Assembly: GCA_040514265.1 (NCBI GenBank)
Contig: JBEVCD010000016.1
Location: forward strand, 1-31,643
Length of the DNA: 31,643 bases
Direction: 5' to 3'
DNA from: WYZ-LMO2 sp040514265
GTDB lineage: Archaea; Halobacteriota; Archaeoglobi; Archaeoglobales; Archaeoglobaceae
Shown here: positions 1 to 7,829 of the stretch, one piece after another
Layout of the letters: the number at the start of each line of letters is the position of its first letter
How positions within the stretch are numbered: position 1 is the stretch's first letter
Notes under the pieces: model-generated
Told to the model about the DNA's origin: nothing
Database searches by the model: none
What the model saw: only the letters and a program-made list of their open reading frames with translations
Translations under genes and position numbers: made by a program

Positions 1-328
1 GTATTCGAGCGCCCTTGTACTCCATTATGCCCGGAACAGGCTTGAGAGTTGTGAAGTCGTAGTCCGCAACCTCGCTCCTCGCTCCTGTAAGCCTGTTGAG
101 GAGCGTCGACTTGCCGACGGAAGGAAAACCTACTAAGACTACCGTCGCGTCCCCTTCCTTCTTTATCGATACCGAATCCCCGCCACCCCTAGACCTCTGC
201 TTTTCAATCTCTTCCCTGAGCCTCGCTAGCTTCGCCTTCAGTCTGCCTATGTGGTGCTCTGTAGCCTTGTTGTAGGGCGTCCTCTTCAGCTCCTCCTCGA
301 TCTCCCTTATCCTGCTCGTTAAGTCCAT
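1..328 (-). CDS. DRG-family (Obg-like) GTPase, C-terminal part beyond window
   Basis: N-terminal 109 codons of a developmentally regulated GTP-binding protein (DRG/Rbg, TRAFAC class); the rest lies outside the window. The start of the protein shows the family's helical lead-in (TPYNKATEHHIG, then a basic coiled stretch), followed by the G1/P-loop GFPSVGKSTLLNRLTG and the G2 region around DYDFTTLKPVPG. DRG proteins bind ribosomes and are thought to help stalled or stressed translation. The ATG at 328 was chosen because a TATA-like element (CCTTAAATTT on the minus strand, 351-360) lies about 26 nt upstream, which fits a leaderless mRNA. That element overlaps the stop codon of the neighbouring gene upstream. 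Confidence 0.93.
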   Translation of the reverse strand, partial: MDLTSRIREIEEELKRTPYNKATEHHIGRLKAKLARLREEIEKQRSRGGGDSVSIKKEGDATVVLVGFPSVGKSTLLNRLTGARSEVADYDFTTLKPVPGIMEYKGARI

Positions 329-354
329 GCTGATTGGAATACCTGGCTCGAAAT

Positions 355-945
355 TTAAGGGTTGAAGGTAACCTTCTCCCCGACCTCAGCTATCCCGTTG
401 TCGATGGGATAGGTTATCTTCACGAAGTATCCCCTGTACTTCACGTACTCCTCCTCGCTGACTCCGAACTCTATCAGGACGTCGTGAAAGACGTTGTATT
501 CTGGCGGAAACTTCCCGAACGTAGCGTTTATCAAAACGTCGCTGTCGTGCTCCGAAAGTATTTCGAGGACGCGGGAGGTAGGAAAGCCGTATTCGGGCAG
601 GAAGTCGACACCGAAGTTCATGACGAATCGAGCCGAGGAGTTCAAGAGCTTCACCTTCCACACCATCCTGAGGTCGCTGTAAACGTCGAACCTCTCGACA
701 CACCTGATCGCCCCGCATTCCATGCCGGAGCCCACGATTACGCCCTGATCGTTCCCGAGCCCGTACTTTTTAGCGAGGCTGTTAAGGCGCTGAACTGCTG
801 CATCCGTCCAGACTATCCAGAATATCTCTCCAAAGTTGTTCTTGAGCCAGCTCGTAAACCTGCAAAAGCTGAACGCATCCGGAAACCTAATCAGTATCTT
901 GTCCCCATCGTCGGCTCCGCTAAGTACGGTGTAGAGTGTGTTCAT
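355..945 (-). CDS. Conserved-looking hypothetical protein, 196 aa
   Basis: I do not recognise the family with certainty. The 196-residue protein is soluble, with alternating short beta-like segments (ILIRFPD, IFWIVWTD, VLINATFG, YFVKITYP) and helices, no transmembrane segment and no signal peptide. The pattern is reminiscent of degenerate RecA/KaiC-like or DUF257-type archaeal proteins, but no Walker A motif is visible, so that is only a suggestion. The ATG at 945 has a TATA-like CTTTATTT about 27 nt upstream (near 971-978), which suits a leaderless transcript. Its 3' end overlaps the promoter of the DRG GTPase. It is probably a single-gene unit. Confidence 0.7.
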   Translation of the reverse strand: MNTLYTVLSGADDGDKILIRFPDAFSFCRFTSWLKNNFGEIFWIVWTDAAVQRLNSLAKKYGLGNDQGVIVGSGMECGAIRCVERFDVYSDLRMVWKVKLLNSSARFVMNFGVDFLPEYGFPTSRVLEILSEHDSDVLINATFGKFPPEYNVFHDVLIEFGVSEEEYVKYRGYFVKITYPIDNGIAEVGEKVTFNP

Positions 946-1000
946 TCGTTCCAGCGTCGCAGAGCCCGGAAATAAAGCTTTCTTTCGCTTCTGAAATTAC

Positions 1001-1633
1001 TCAGCCGAAGCTGACACTGATTACCTGCACCTGATCGGCTGCGTCCTCTATAAGATCGCTGACGTTTACGAGCTTGTCTATGAACTTCATGAGGAAGTGC
1101 CAGTCGAGATAGCTGTCGAAGTCCACCTTGTGAACCTTCTCGTATATCCTCGCCTTTATTGCGTCCACCTCCTCTTCGCGGATCTTTATCTTAAGCAGTA
1201 TCTCCCCGAGCTCCTCGCCGTTCATCGACTGAATGGCGTCGTAAAGCAGTCCGGTCATGACGTGGTTTATCTCCGCTATTCTGGTGAGATCCTCCCTGAG
1301 CACCTCCGGCAGCTTTATTCTGAGGAAGAGAATCGCTAGGTCTTCGAGTTCATCGAGTACCTCGTCGATCATCTCTATGAGATCGCAGAGCATCGGGCGT
1401 ATCGAGGGCAGGAACGCTCCTTCGTAGATGCGCAGTATTGCTTCCCTCCTGACGGAGTCCCCGAGCTTTTCGAGCTCGCAAACCTCACCCAGGATGCTCC
1501 TGTCGTCGCGCTGAAGTGCAGCTCTGAAAATGTCGCTCGCGTTTATCAGCAGGTTAACGTGCTCGTCCACGAGGCTCAGGACTGTTCTCTCCTTCTCCCC
1601 CCCGAAAACAAACTTCTTTATCTTCTCGATCAT
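1001..1633 (-). CDS. DUF47/PhoU-like protein (TIGR00153 family)
   Basis: All-helical protein of 210 residues matching the DUF47 family, distant relatives of PhoU. DUF47 proteins usually accompany Pit-type phosphate permeases and are thought to regulate them. Visible features are long amphipathic helices and acidic stretches such as EMIDEVLDELEDL in the middle and KFIDKLVNVSDLIEDAAD near the end. These resemble the E/DxxxD metal-cluster motifs of PhoU. No pit gene is present here. The gene instead overlaps the end of moaC by 4 nt (ATGA, 1630-1633), so it is translationally coupled to it. The functional link to molybdopterin synthesis is unclear. Confidence 0.87.
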   Translation of the reverse strand: MIEKIKKFVFGGEKERTVLSLVDEHVNLLINASDIFRAALQRDDRSILGEVCELEKLGDSVRREAILRIYEGAFLPSIRPMLCDLIEMIDEVLDELEDLAILFLRIKLPEVLREDLTRIAEINHVMTGLLYDAIQSMNGEELGEILLKIKIREEEVDAIKARIYEKVHKVDFDSYLDWHFLMKFIDKLVNVSDLIEDAADQVQVISVSFG

Positions 1634-2091
1634 CCTTTCACCTTCTCAACCACCCGGACGTACTCGATCCTCGTAAAGGGGTAGTTTCCGCTCTCGTCCT
1701 TCTCCGCCGACTTGACCATGTCCCATATCGCGAGCAACGCTGCGCTCGCAGCCGTGAGGGCTTCCATCTCGACGCCCGTTTTCGCAGTAGCCCTAACCTC
1801 GCAGGTTACCTTAACGCCGTCGTCAAGGATGTCGAAGTCCACCTTCACCGACGTCAGCGGAAGCGGGTGGCAGAGCGGTATTAGCTCGGGGGTTTTCTTG
1901 GCAGCCATGACAGCTGCGACGCTCGCAACTGCGAAGACGTTTCCCTTCTCAACCTCGCCCCTCCTTATAAGCTCAAGAGTTTCCCTTCTGAGCCTTATGA
2001 AGCCTTCAGCGATCGCTCTCCTCGCTACGTCTTCCTTCTCCGAAACATCGACCATTCTGACCTTTCCGTCGCTGATGTGCGTTAGTTTCAT
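1630..2091 (-). CDS. moaC: Cyclic pyranopterin monophosphate synthase MoaC
   Basis: MoaC, 153 aa, works with MoaA to convert GTP to cyclic pyranopterin monophosphate, the first intermediate of molybdenum/tungsten cofactor synthesis. The signature regions are clear: KKTPELIPLCHPLPLT around residues 65-80 and TGVEMEALTAASAALL followed by WDMVK around 104-125. The open frame extends far upstream, but the family's normal length and N-terminus (MKLTHISDG..., residues HISDG and MVDVS) fix the ATG at 2091. A TATA-like element at 2113-2120 lies about 25 nt upstream, so the mRNA is probably leaderless. The stop codon overlaps the start of the DUF47 gene. Tungsten-pterin enzymes are usual in this kind of organism. 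Confidence 0.96.
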   Translation of the reverse strand: MKLTHISDGKVRMVDVSEKEDVARRAIAEGFIRLRRETLELIRRGEVEKGNVFAVASVAAVMAAKKTPELIPLCHPLPLTSVKVDFDILDDGVKVTCEVRATAKTGVEMEALTAASAALLAIWDMVKSAEKDESGNYPFTRIEYVRVVEKVKG

Positions 2092-2112
2092 CGGTAAGGG
2101 TATCGCAAAACC

Positions 2113-2120
2113 TATTAAAA
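2113..2120. promoter_or_regulatory. Shared TATA element for divergent moaC and pncA
   Basis: One AT-only element (TATTAAAA) lies at the midpoint of the 48 bases separating the moaC start (2091) and the pncA start (2140). It is about 24-25 nt from each, the spacing expected of an archaeal TATA box upstream of a leaderless start. No second AT-rich element exists in the interval, so the same box probably serves both directions. Confidence 0.7.
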
Positions 2121-2139
2121 ATGTTCTCGCACACACTGT

Positions 2140-2679
2140 ATGGAGGTGCTGATAGTCGTTGACATGCAGAAGGATTTCTGTTACAGAGACGGAGCTCTCT
2201 ACATAGAGAACGCGGAAGAAATATTCGAACCGACGAGAAAGGTCGTGGAGGCTGCGAGGGGTAAGATACCCGTAATATTCACACAGGACTGGCACAGAAA
2301 GGACGACCCGGAGTTCAAGATCTGGCCTCCGCACTGCGTCGAGGACACGAGAGGTGCCGAGATAATTGACGAGCTCCAGCCGAGCGAGGAGGACTACTAC
2401 GTCAGAAAGAGGAGATACTCGGCTTTCTTCGCCACCGACCTCGACCTCCTGCTGAGGGAGCTGAGGGCTGAGAGAGTTTACATCTGCGGCGTCGCCACGA
2501 ACATCTGCGTCCTCCACACGGCTGGTGACGCGAAGCTGAGGGGGTACGAGGTCAGCGTAATAAAAGACTGCACGAAAGCTTTGAGCGACTACGACTACGA
2601 ATACGCTCTGAAGCACATGAAGAACGTGTTCAACGCGGAGATCATAACCTCGAAGGAGTTCGTCGAAAGGGTGAAGTGA
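2140..2679 (+). CDS. pncA: Nicotinamidase (isochorismatase-like cysteine hydrolase)
   Basis: Hydrolyses nicotinamide to nicotinate for NAD salvage. The 179-residue protein has the full set of nicotinamidase residues. The catalytic triad is Asp8 (VVDMQKDF), Lys90 (VRKRRYSAF) and Cys123 (GVATNICVLHTA), and the metal ligands are Asp50 and His52 (TQDWH) and His65 (WPPHC). The cis-peptide motif GVATNIC is intact. The metal ligands favour nicotinamidase over other isochorismatase-fold hydrolases. The start at 2140 sits about 24 nt after the central TATA element shared with moaC, indicating a leaderless mRNA. Its stop overlaps the start of the HD-domain gene, so the two form an operon. Confidence 0.92.
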   Translation: MEVLIVVDMQKDFCYRDGALYIENAEEIFEPTRKVVEAARGKIPVIFTQDWHRKDDPEFKIWPPHCVEDTRGAEIIDELQPSEEDYYVRKRRYSAFFATDLDLLLRELRAERVYICGVATNICVLHTAGDAKLRGYEVSVIKDCTKALSDYDYEYALKHMKNVFNAEIITSKEFVERVK

Positions 2680-3218
2680 TGGACCCTCTGGAAATACTGA
2701 AAAAGCACGTGAGCGACGAGAAGCTGATCAAGCACTGCATAGCGACGGCAGCGATAATGAAGGAGCTGGCAAAGGAGCTCGGGGAGAACGAAGAGCTCTG
2801 GTGGAAGATAGGGATACTCCACGACGTGGACTACGAGAAGGTCGGCGGGGACATGCAGAAGCACGGCATCGTGGGCTACGAGATACTCAAGAGCGAGGGT
2901 GTGGAGGAGAAGGTTGCAGAAGTCGTGCGGAGGCACAACCACCACTTATTCGGTGACTACGAGGAACCCGTCGAGATAGCCCTTCAGGCTGCGGACAGCG
3001 CTTCGGGATTGATAATAGCCTGCGCGCTCGTCAAGGGGGGAAAGATAACGGAGGTCACACCTAAAACCGTGAAGAAGAAGTTTAAAGAGAAGAGCTTCGC
3101 GGCGGGCTGCGACAGGGACAGGATAAGGATGATAGAGAGGCTGATGCCACTAGAAAAGTTCTACGAGGTTGCGATAAGGGCTCTCGTCGGGGTGAAGGAT
3201 CAGCTCGATCTAAGCTGA
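2679..3218 (+). CDS. HD-domain metal-dependent phosphohydrolase, small archaeal type
   Basis: Protein of 179 aa with the HD superfamily pattern: a first His near residue 19 (LIKHCIATAAIMKELA), the His-Asp pair in ILHDVDYEK around residues 48-49, and a third histidine region in VRRHNHH near 86. Small proteins of this type are usually annotated as HDIG-domain hydrolases acting on nucleotides or phosphate esters; the substrate is unknown. The ATG at 2679 overlaps the pncA TGA by one base and is preceded by GGTGA at 4-nt spacing; a GTG at 2676 is an alternative. Its 3' end overlaps the converging Trm10 gene by 19 nt. Confidence 0.85.
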   Translation: MDPLEILKKHVSDEKLIKHCIATAAIMKELAKELGENEELWWKIGILHDVDYEKVGGDMQKHGIVGYEILKSEGVEEKVAEVVRRHNHHLFGDYEEPVEIALQAADSASGLIIACALVKGGKITEVTPKTVKKKFKEKSFAAGCDRDRIRMIERLMPLEKFYEVAIRALVGVKDQLDLS

Positions 3219-4174
3219 TAACACTTCCTCTCCTCATCCCACACGAGCTTCTCAGCGATTCCGTCGTCGAGGACGAAGAACTTCAGCTGCGACGCCACCT
3301 CGTAGAAGTCAGACTCCCGGACGTTCAGCCAGTCAAAGTCTCTAAAGACGGACTTGAAGATTCCCCTCGCAACATCGCTACCCACGCGGATGCGGAAGCT
3401 CTTCTTCGGCAGCTCGATCCGCAGCCTCCACTTCGCGACTACTGGAGGTTGGACGCTCTTTATAGCTCTCTCAACGTCTTCGCCGTCACAGACGACGCGC
3501 AGAACTATTTCGGCTATGTGGTTCAGCCTGTCCGGCACACCGACGACGCTGCCTCTCAGCTCTATCCTCCTAGAAACAACTTTGAAACCTGACTTTTCGA
3601 GCTCCTCGCCTATCTTCGGAGTCAGAACCTTCTCCTCGCCCTTGTCGACGATTCCGCCCAGGACGTAACACTCGGAAGTTTCCCCCCTGAAAGCCTTCTC
3701 GGCGTAGGGATCGAGGAGCAAAACCTCACCTATGCCTCTCTCCGTCAGGAAGTCTTCGAGTCTCTCGTAGTATCTGCCAACGCCGAAGTCGTGCGACGCG
3801 ACTATCAGCTTGTCGTCCCAGAGATACTTCCTCACGACGCCCAGAACCTGCTTCACCTGAACTTCGAGGCTGAACTTTTCCTTCTCGCTGTGTAGGTCGT
3901 AGAACCGGCAGTCTATCGCGATGTAGGGAAAGCTGTCCCTCTCGACTATGTCCTTCTTGGAGATTATGCCTTCGCACTTAGCCAGACAGACGTCGGCGAC
4001 GTTTTCGCTCACGGGGACGATGTACTTATAGCTACCGCAGGTGCAGAGGGAATACTTCCCGTTGGCTACCAGCAGCGCTATACGCTGCAGCGAACAGTGC
4101 TGCTTGGAACTGACGCCTATACCCCTTACACCCTTCTCTCTCAGAATCTGAACGAAGAGGTCGACGAGACGCAT
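3200..4174 (-). CDS. Archaeal Trm10-like SPOUT tRNA methyltransferase (position 9)
   Basis: 324 aa. The central and C-terminal parts match archaeal Trm10, which methylates N1 of A9 and/or G9 in tRNA using S-adenosylmethionine. Diagnostic segments are IDCRFYDLHSEKEKFSLEVQ around residues 87-106, VLGGIVDKGEEKVLTPKI near 171-188, and LRGSVVGVPDRLNHIAEIVL near 206-226 (the knotted SAM-binding region). The N-terminal part contains four cysteines (CTC, then CLAKC after about 18 residues) that could bind a metal; this is an inference. The gene lies just downstream of the hydroxyacyl-CoA dehydrogenase fusion on the same strand, with an AT-rich element (ATAATT) about 25 nt before the ATG. A1 versus G1 specificity cannot be told from sequence alone. 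Confidence 0.82.
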   Translation of the reverse strand: MRLVDLFVQILREKGVRGIGVSSKQHCSLQRIALLVANGKYSLCTCGSYKYIVPVSENVADVCLAKCEGIISKKDIVERDSFPYIAIDCRFYDLHSEKEKFSLEVQVKQVLGVVRKYLWDDKLIVASHDFGVGRYYERLEDFLTERGIGEVLLLDPYAEKAFRGETSECYVLGGIVDKGEEKVLTPKIGEELEKSGFKVVSRRIELRGSVVGVPDRLNHIAEIVLRVVCDGEDVERAIKSVQPPVVAKWRLRIELPKKSFRIRVGSDVARGIFKSVFRDFDWLNVRESDFYEVASQLKFFVLDDGIAEKLVWDEERKCYQLRSS

Positions 4175-4192
4175 TACAAAAAAGAAAGAGAA

Positions 4193-6160
4193 TTATCTGC
4201 CCTTCCACTTGGGCTTCTCTTTCCTCAGGAAGGCTCCGATTCCTTCCTTCAGGTCTTCGGTCGCGAACAGCAATCCGGCTGCCGTGCACTCCCACTCCAA
4301 ACCAATGTCCATCGGAACCTCGCCGCCCTTGTTGATGAGTCTCTTGACCATAGCCATCGAGAGGGGCGCGCAGCGCTCTGCGAGGTCCTTCGCGAACTTC
4401 ATCACTTCCTCCTCGAACTTGTCGTCGTCGAACACCTTGTTGACGAGCCCGAACCTCTCGGCTTCTTCAGCCGTTATCCTCTCTCCCGTAAGTGCGAGCT
4501 GCATAGCCCTGCTTATTCCCACGAGCTTCACCAGCCTCTGAGTTCCGCTCCAGCCCGGAATCAGTCCGAGCGTAACTTCGGGCAGCCCGATTATTGCCGA
4601 CTTCTTAGCCAGCCTTATGTCGCAGTTCATCGCTATCTCAAGCCCGCCGCCGAGTGCATAGCCGTTTATAGCGGCGATTACCGGCTTCGGAATCTCCCTG
4701 AGTCTGCTAAACACCCTCTCTCCCTTTCTGTTGTGTTCGAGGAAGTCGAAGGGGTGCAGAATTACGGAGCCTGCAAGGTCGGCGCCAGCCGAGAAAGCCC
4801 TGTCGCCGGCTCCGGTTATGACGATGACTCTCGTCTCGTTGTCGTTCCAGAGCATGTCTATAGCTCTGTTCAGCTCGTCGAGCATCTGGGCGTTTATCGT
4901 GTTGAGGGGCGGTCTGTTGAGGATCAACTTCGTTACCCCGTCTCCCACCTTTTCGATCTTTATCGTCTGGAATCCCTCCTCCTCCTTCGCCTCCTTCTTG
5001 CCCTCCATGAGCTCCTTGAGCTTGCCCTCTTTGAGCGTCTTAGCCGGCTCGAATATCTTCTTTCCGCAGAACTCTACGAGCTCTTCGAGTCTCTTCACTA
5101 TCTGCTCCTCGCTGAAGTTCTTCGCGAACTCGAACGGTCCGAACGGTCTGTTCAGACCGAGCTTTATGGCTGTGTCTATGTCCTTCGGAGTCGCAACGCC
5201 CATTTCGACCAGCTTGACCGCTTCGTTTATCTCCACGAATATGAAGTCCATCGGGTTGATCTTGTCAGTAGCCTTGCTCATGTCGATCTGCGGTCTCCCC
5301 TTGCTCCAGTCGTACCAGCCCTGCCCGGTCTTTGCTCCGAGCTTGCCCTCCTTGACCATCTTTTCGAGTATCTCTGGCGGCTCGTAGTCGGGGCTGATGG
5401 TCTTCGCGTAGTACTTCATGGCGTTGTAGAATATGTCCACTCCGGTGTAGTCCATCAGCTCGAACGGTCCCATAGGCAGCCCGGTTCTGCGCATCGTCGC
5501 ATCCACTTCTTCCGGCGTCGCTACGCCCTTTTCGAGGATACACATTAGAAGCGCACCACTCGGAGCGGTGACGCGATTGACTATGAACCCGGGCACGTCC
5601 TTTTCGACCCTAACCGGTGTCTTGCCCAAGCTCTTAACGAACTCGACGAGTAGCTGCATGGTTTCCTCGCTGGTCTTTTCACCCTTTATTACCTCCACGA
5701 GCTGCATCAGCACCGGCGGGTTGAAGAAGTGCAAGCCCGCGAACTTGTCGGGTCTCGAAGTTACTGCCGCTAAGTCTGTTATCCTCATCGTCGACGTGTT
5801 GCTCGTGAATATGCAATCCGGCTTCGCGAGCCTGTCGCACTCCTTGAAGACCTCAGTCTTTATTTCGAAGACTTCGGGCACGGCTTCGATTATTAGGTCG
5901 GCGTCCTTCACAGCCTCGGCGAGGTCAACCGTTGGTGTTATCCTCGATAGAACGTCCTCCGGCGTCTCCTTTATCCTGCCCTTCGAGTGAAGCTTCTGCA
6001 AGCTTTCCTTTATCATGTTCATGCCCCTGTCGACGAACTCCTGCTTTATATCTCTCAGCGCAACGCTGTAGCCGGCGATCGCGCAGACCTCTGCGATTCC
6101 GTGTCCCATGACGCCGGCGCCGAGAACTGCCACCTTTTTTATCCTCTCCTTCACGTTCAT
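4193..6160 (-). CDS. Bifunctional 3-hydroxyacyl-CoA dehydrogenase / enoyl-CoA hydratase
   Basis: 655-residue fusion carrying both middle steps of beta-oxidation (hydration of the enoyl-CoA and NAD-dependent oxidation of the 3-hydroxyacyl-CoA). Residues about 10-190 are the dehydrogenase Rossmann domain (GAGVMGHGIAEVC; catalytic His in LHFFNPP). Two dehydrogenase C-terminal domains follow (about 190-285 and 300-375). The hydratase/crotonase domain fills about 400-655, with both catalytic glutamates kept in GGGLEIAMNCD and GLPEVTLGLIPG. The order dehydrogenase then hydratase matches the crotonyl-CoA hydratase/(S)-3-hydroxybutyryl-CoA dehydrogenase of Metallosphaera, the reverse of bacterial FadB. 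The ATG at 6160 follows GGTGAT at suitable spacing; a GTG at 6169 is possible. In an Archaeoglobus-like cell it probably serves fatty-acid or aromatic-acid oxidation. Confidence 0.95.
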   Translation of the reverse strand: MNVKERIKKVAVLGAGVMGHGIAEVCAIAGYSVALRDIKQEFVDRGMNMIKESLQKLHSKGRIKETPEDVLSRITPTVDLAEAVKDADLIIEAVPEVFEIKTEVFKECDRLAKPDCIFTSNTSTMRITDLAAVTSRPDKFAGLHFFNPPVLMQLVEVIKGEKTSEETMQLLVEFVKSLGKTPVRVEKDVPGFIVNRVTAPSGALLMCILEKGVATPEEVDATMRRTGLPMGPFELMDYTGVDIFYNAMKYYAKTISPDYEPPEILEKMVKEGKLGAKTGQGWYDWSKGRPQIDMSKATDKINPMDFIFVEINEAVKLVEMGVATPKDIDTAIKLGLNRPFGPFEFAKNFSEEQIVKRLEELVEFCGKKIFEPAKTLKEGKLKELMEGKKEAKEEEGFQTIKIEKVGDGVTKLILNRPPLNTINAQMLDELNRAIDMLWNDNETRVIVITGAGDRAFSAGADLAGSVILHPFDFLEHNRKGERVFSRLREIPKPVIAAINGYALGGGLEIAMNCDIRLAKKSAIIGLPEVTLGLIPGWSGTQRLVKLVGISRAMQLALTGERITAEEAERFGLVNKVFDDDKFEEEVMKFAKDLAERCAPLSMAMVKRLINKGGEVPMDIGLEWECTAAGLLFATEDLKEGIGAFLRKEKPKWKGR

Positions 6161-6190
6161 GCTAATCACCAGCAGGGGTTCCGGTAGTTT

Positions 6191-7153
6191 TTAATAAATT
6201 TTGCTGTTTTGAACATTCCTGAGCTCTTCGACTTTGTCCATCATTCCAAGCTTTTCGTAGGCTTCGATCGCGTGTTTCAACCAGCTCTCGTCTTTTTTCG
6301 CCTCCTCCTCGCAGTACCTCGCGAAGTTCAGCCAAGCTTTTTTCGCCTTCTCCCTATCGCCGAGCTTTTCGTATATCTTTGCCACGTCCTCCCAGAAGAC
6401 ACCTTCTTCTTCAGCCTCCTTCAGGTAGTATTCGAGTGCTCTCCTCCACGCTTCGCTGGCATCCTTACCGGCTTCTTCAAGGAGCTTCGCCACGTCCTCC
6501 CAGAACCACGGCTCCTCTTCAGCGTACTTCGCGAGACATTCTGCTGCTTTTTCAAGGTTTCCAGCTTTCTTGTAAAGCTCACTGGCTTCCTTCCAGTAGT
6601 AGGAGTCTTCCCTCTCCTTCGCCAGCCTCTCGTAGAGTTCAGCAGCTCTCTCGTACTTCCCGGCTTTCTCGTAGCACCACGCCGCCGATTCGAGGAGTTT
6701 CGCCTTCTCGTAGCACTCTGCGGCTTTCTCGTATCTGCCGGATTTCTCGTATTTCCTCGCCGCAGCCCTGTAGTTCCCGCTTCTCTCAAGAGATTCCGCG
6801 CTTCTGAGCCTTTCGGAAATACTAAGATCGGGCTCGGAGATGTACCACAATCCGAAGACGAAAATCGCTGCGAATACGAGGGTTACGTAGCCCACAACTT
6901 CGAGCTGCCCGGTGTAGCAGGAGTAGGCTGCGTAGGCTGAAGCTAACAAAGCTGCCAGAGCTGCCAAAGCGTACTTCGACCTAGCGTAGATCAGCACAGC
7001 AAGCAGAACGGCGAAGACCACTGCGAGCATTGCGTAGCCTATACCGAAGACCAGACGGATCAAAAAGACGAATCCGAAGAAGTAGACTATCGCCGCCGCT
7101 ATGCAGACTGCGACTGCTAAGATTGCTACGAAAAGCGCCGTAAACCTGTCCAT
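6191..7153 (-). CDS. Membrane-anchored TPR-repeat protein
   Basis: 320 aa. The first ~105 residues form about four hydrophobic membrane segments (runs near 5-30, 33-56, 60-80 and 85-105). The rest is a cytoplasmic solenoid of degenerate tetratricopeptide repeats, with recurring units such as SGRYEKAAECYEKA, ESAAWCYEKAGKYERAAELYE, YKKAGNLEKAAECLAKYA and EDVAKIYEKLGDREKAKKAW. TPR domains bind partner proteins; no catalytic residues are visible and no partner can be named. The ATG at 7153 has a TATA-like CTTTATTCAAT about 24 nt upstream, which overlaps the 3' end of the UPF0148 gene. The gene is probably transcribed alone. It stops 30 bases before the dehydrogenase-fusion start. Confidence 0.8.
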   Translation of the reverse strand: MDRFTALFVAILAVAVCIAAAIVYFFGFVFLIRLVFGIGYAMLAVVFAVLLAVLIYARSKYALAALAALLASAYAAYSCYTGQLEVVGYVTLVFAAIFVFGLWYISEPDLSISERLRSAESLERSGNYRAAARKYEKSGRYEKAAECYEKAKLLESAAWCYEKAGKYERAAELYERLAKEREDSYYWKEASELYKKAGNLEKAAECLAKYAEEEPWFWEDVAKLLEEAGKDASEAWRRALEYYLKEAEEEGVFWEDVAKIYEKLGDREKAKKAWLNFARYCEEEAKKDESWLKHAIEAYEKLGMMDKVEELRNVQNSKIY

Positions 7154-7165
7154 GTTTTAAATAAC

Positions 7166-7531
7166 TTAAATTGAATAAAGTTTTTTCGTCTTTTCCAGAG
7201 CCGCAACCAGCTTTTGAAGCGCATCTGCGAGCTTCGATATCTCCTCAGCGTCGCTGCTGATGGCTATTAGCCTGCAGACGTTCGCGATCGCGCTCTCGAT
7301 TGCGCTGAGAACGTTAGAATCTACAGAGACGACCTCTGTTCTATTCTTTTCCTCCTTCTCCTCCTCCCTTCGCTCTTCGGTCTCACCGCAGTTCACGCAG
7401 AACACCCTTCCGTCCTTTTCGAAGAGCGGCATCATGCACTCCGGGCAGTGATCGCTGAGCATCTTCGCCCCCTTCTGCAGAAGTTCGGCGGCGTTCGCTA
7501 TTACCTCATCCGAAATTTTTTTATCACCCAC
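7166..7531 (-). CDS. UPF0148 zinc-ribbon protein (Sjogren/scleroderma autoantigen p27 type)
   Basis: 121 aa. The core LLQKGAKMLSDHCPECMMPL followed by GRVFCVNCGE is the four-cysteine zinc-ribbon of the UPF0148 / autoantigen p27 family, whose role is unknown. After it comes a charged linker and a helical C-terminus. The frame is open to 7762, but family members begin shortly before the zinc ribbon. A GTG at 7531 (VGDKKISDEV) fits that length and lies about 25 nt from an AT-rich element at 7551-7561, so I prefer it to an ATG at 7579, which would overlap the divergent UPF0147 gene. Start confidence is moderate, family confidence high. Confidence 0.82.
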   Translation of the reverse strand: MGDKKISDEVIANAAELLQKGAKMLSDHCPECMMPLFEKDGRVFCVNCGETEERREEEKEEKNRTEVVSVDSNVLSAIESAIANVCRLIAISSDAEEISKLADALQKLVAALEKTKKLYSI

Positions 7532-7550
7532 GCCGGCAGTAAACCTCTGG

Positions 7551-7561
7551 ATTGTTAAATC
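7551..7561. promoter_or_regulatory. Shared AT element for divergent UPF0148 and UPF0147
   Basis: The only AT-rich element (ATTGTTAAATC) between the proposed UPF0148 start (7531) and the UPF0147 start (7578). It lies about 25 nt from the former and 22 nt from the latter. This is the same near-symmetric layout as the moaC/pncA promoter. Confidence 0.55.
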
Positions 7562-7577
7562 TTCTGAGGTGGTGCGC

Positions 7578-7829
7578 ATGGCGAAAGTTCCGGAAGACGT
7601 GTTGGAGACTCTTAACAGAATTATCTCCGACGACACCGTGCCGAGAAACGTGAGGAGGGTCGCGAGCGAGATAAAGGAGAGGCTTCTGAAAGCCGACGAT
7701 ATCGCAGCGGAAGCCGCGTCGGCGATCGCCATGCTCGAAGATCTCTCATCCGATCCGAACATCCCGATGCACGTCAGGACGATGATCTGGAACCTCTCAA
7801 GCCAGCTGGAGAAGATCTCGGTTGCTTGA
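7578..7829 (+). CDS. UPF0147 family protein
   Basis: 83-residue all-helical protein matching UPF0147, a short archaeal family of unknown function. Recognisable stretches are LETLNRIISDDTVPRNVRR, AAEAASAIAMLEDLSSDPNI and MHVRTMIWNLSSQLE. The family is recognised by its short length, the repeated 'D(D/P)(T/N)(V/I)P' turns and the helical-hairpin look. The ATG at 7578 is preceded by GAGGTG with 6-nt spacing, so this start could use a Shine-Dalgarno signal as well as the near-leaderless promoter. The next gene starts inside its last codons (TTG at 7822), implying co-translation with the membrane kinase-like gene. Confidence 0.88.
   Translation: MAKVPEDVLETLNRIISDDTVPRNVRRVASEIKERLLKADDIAAEAASAIAMLEDLSSDPNIPMHVRTMIWNLSSQLEKISVA

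Noticed and set aside
2092..2616. N-terminal extension of the moaC frame to 2616
   Set aside because: It is antisense to the nicotinamidase and unlike any MoaC. Family length and the central TATA box put the start at 2091.
4097..5548. 483-codon open frame on the plus strand
   Set aside because: It is antisense to the intact dehydrogenase/hydratase fusion, whose motifs are unmistakable. The antisense frame is rich in Leu, His, Tyr and Arg as expected from a mirrored GC-rich gene.
7532..7762. N-terminal extension of the UPF0148 frame
   Set aside because: It overlaps the divergent UPF0147 gene and its promoter. UPF0148 members start close to the zinc ribbon.
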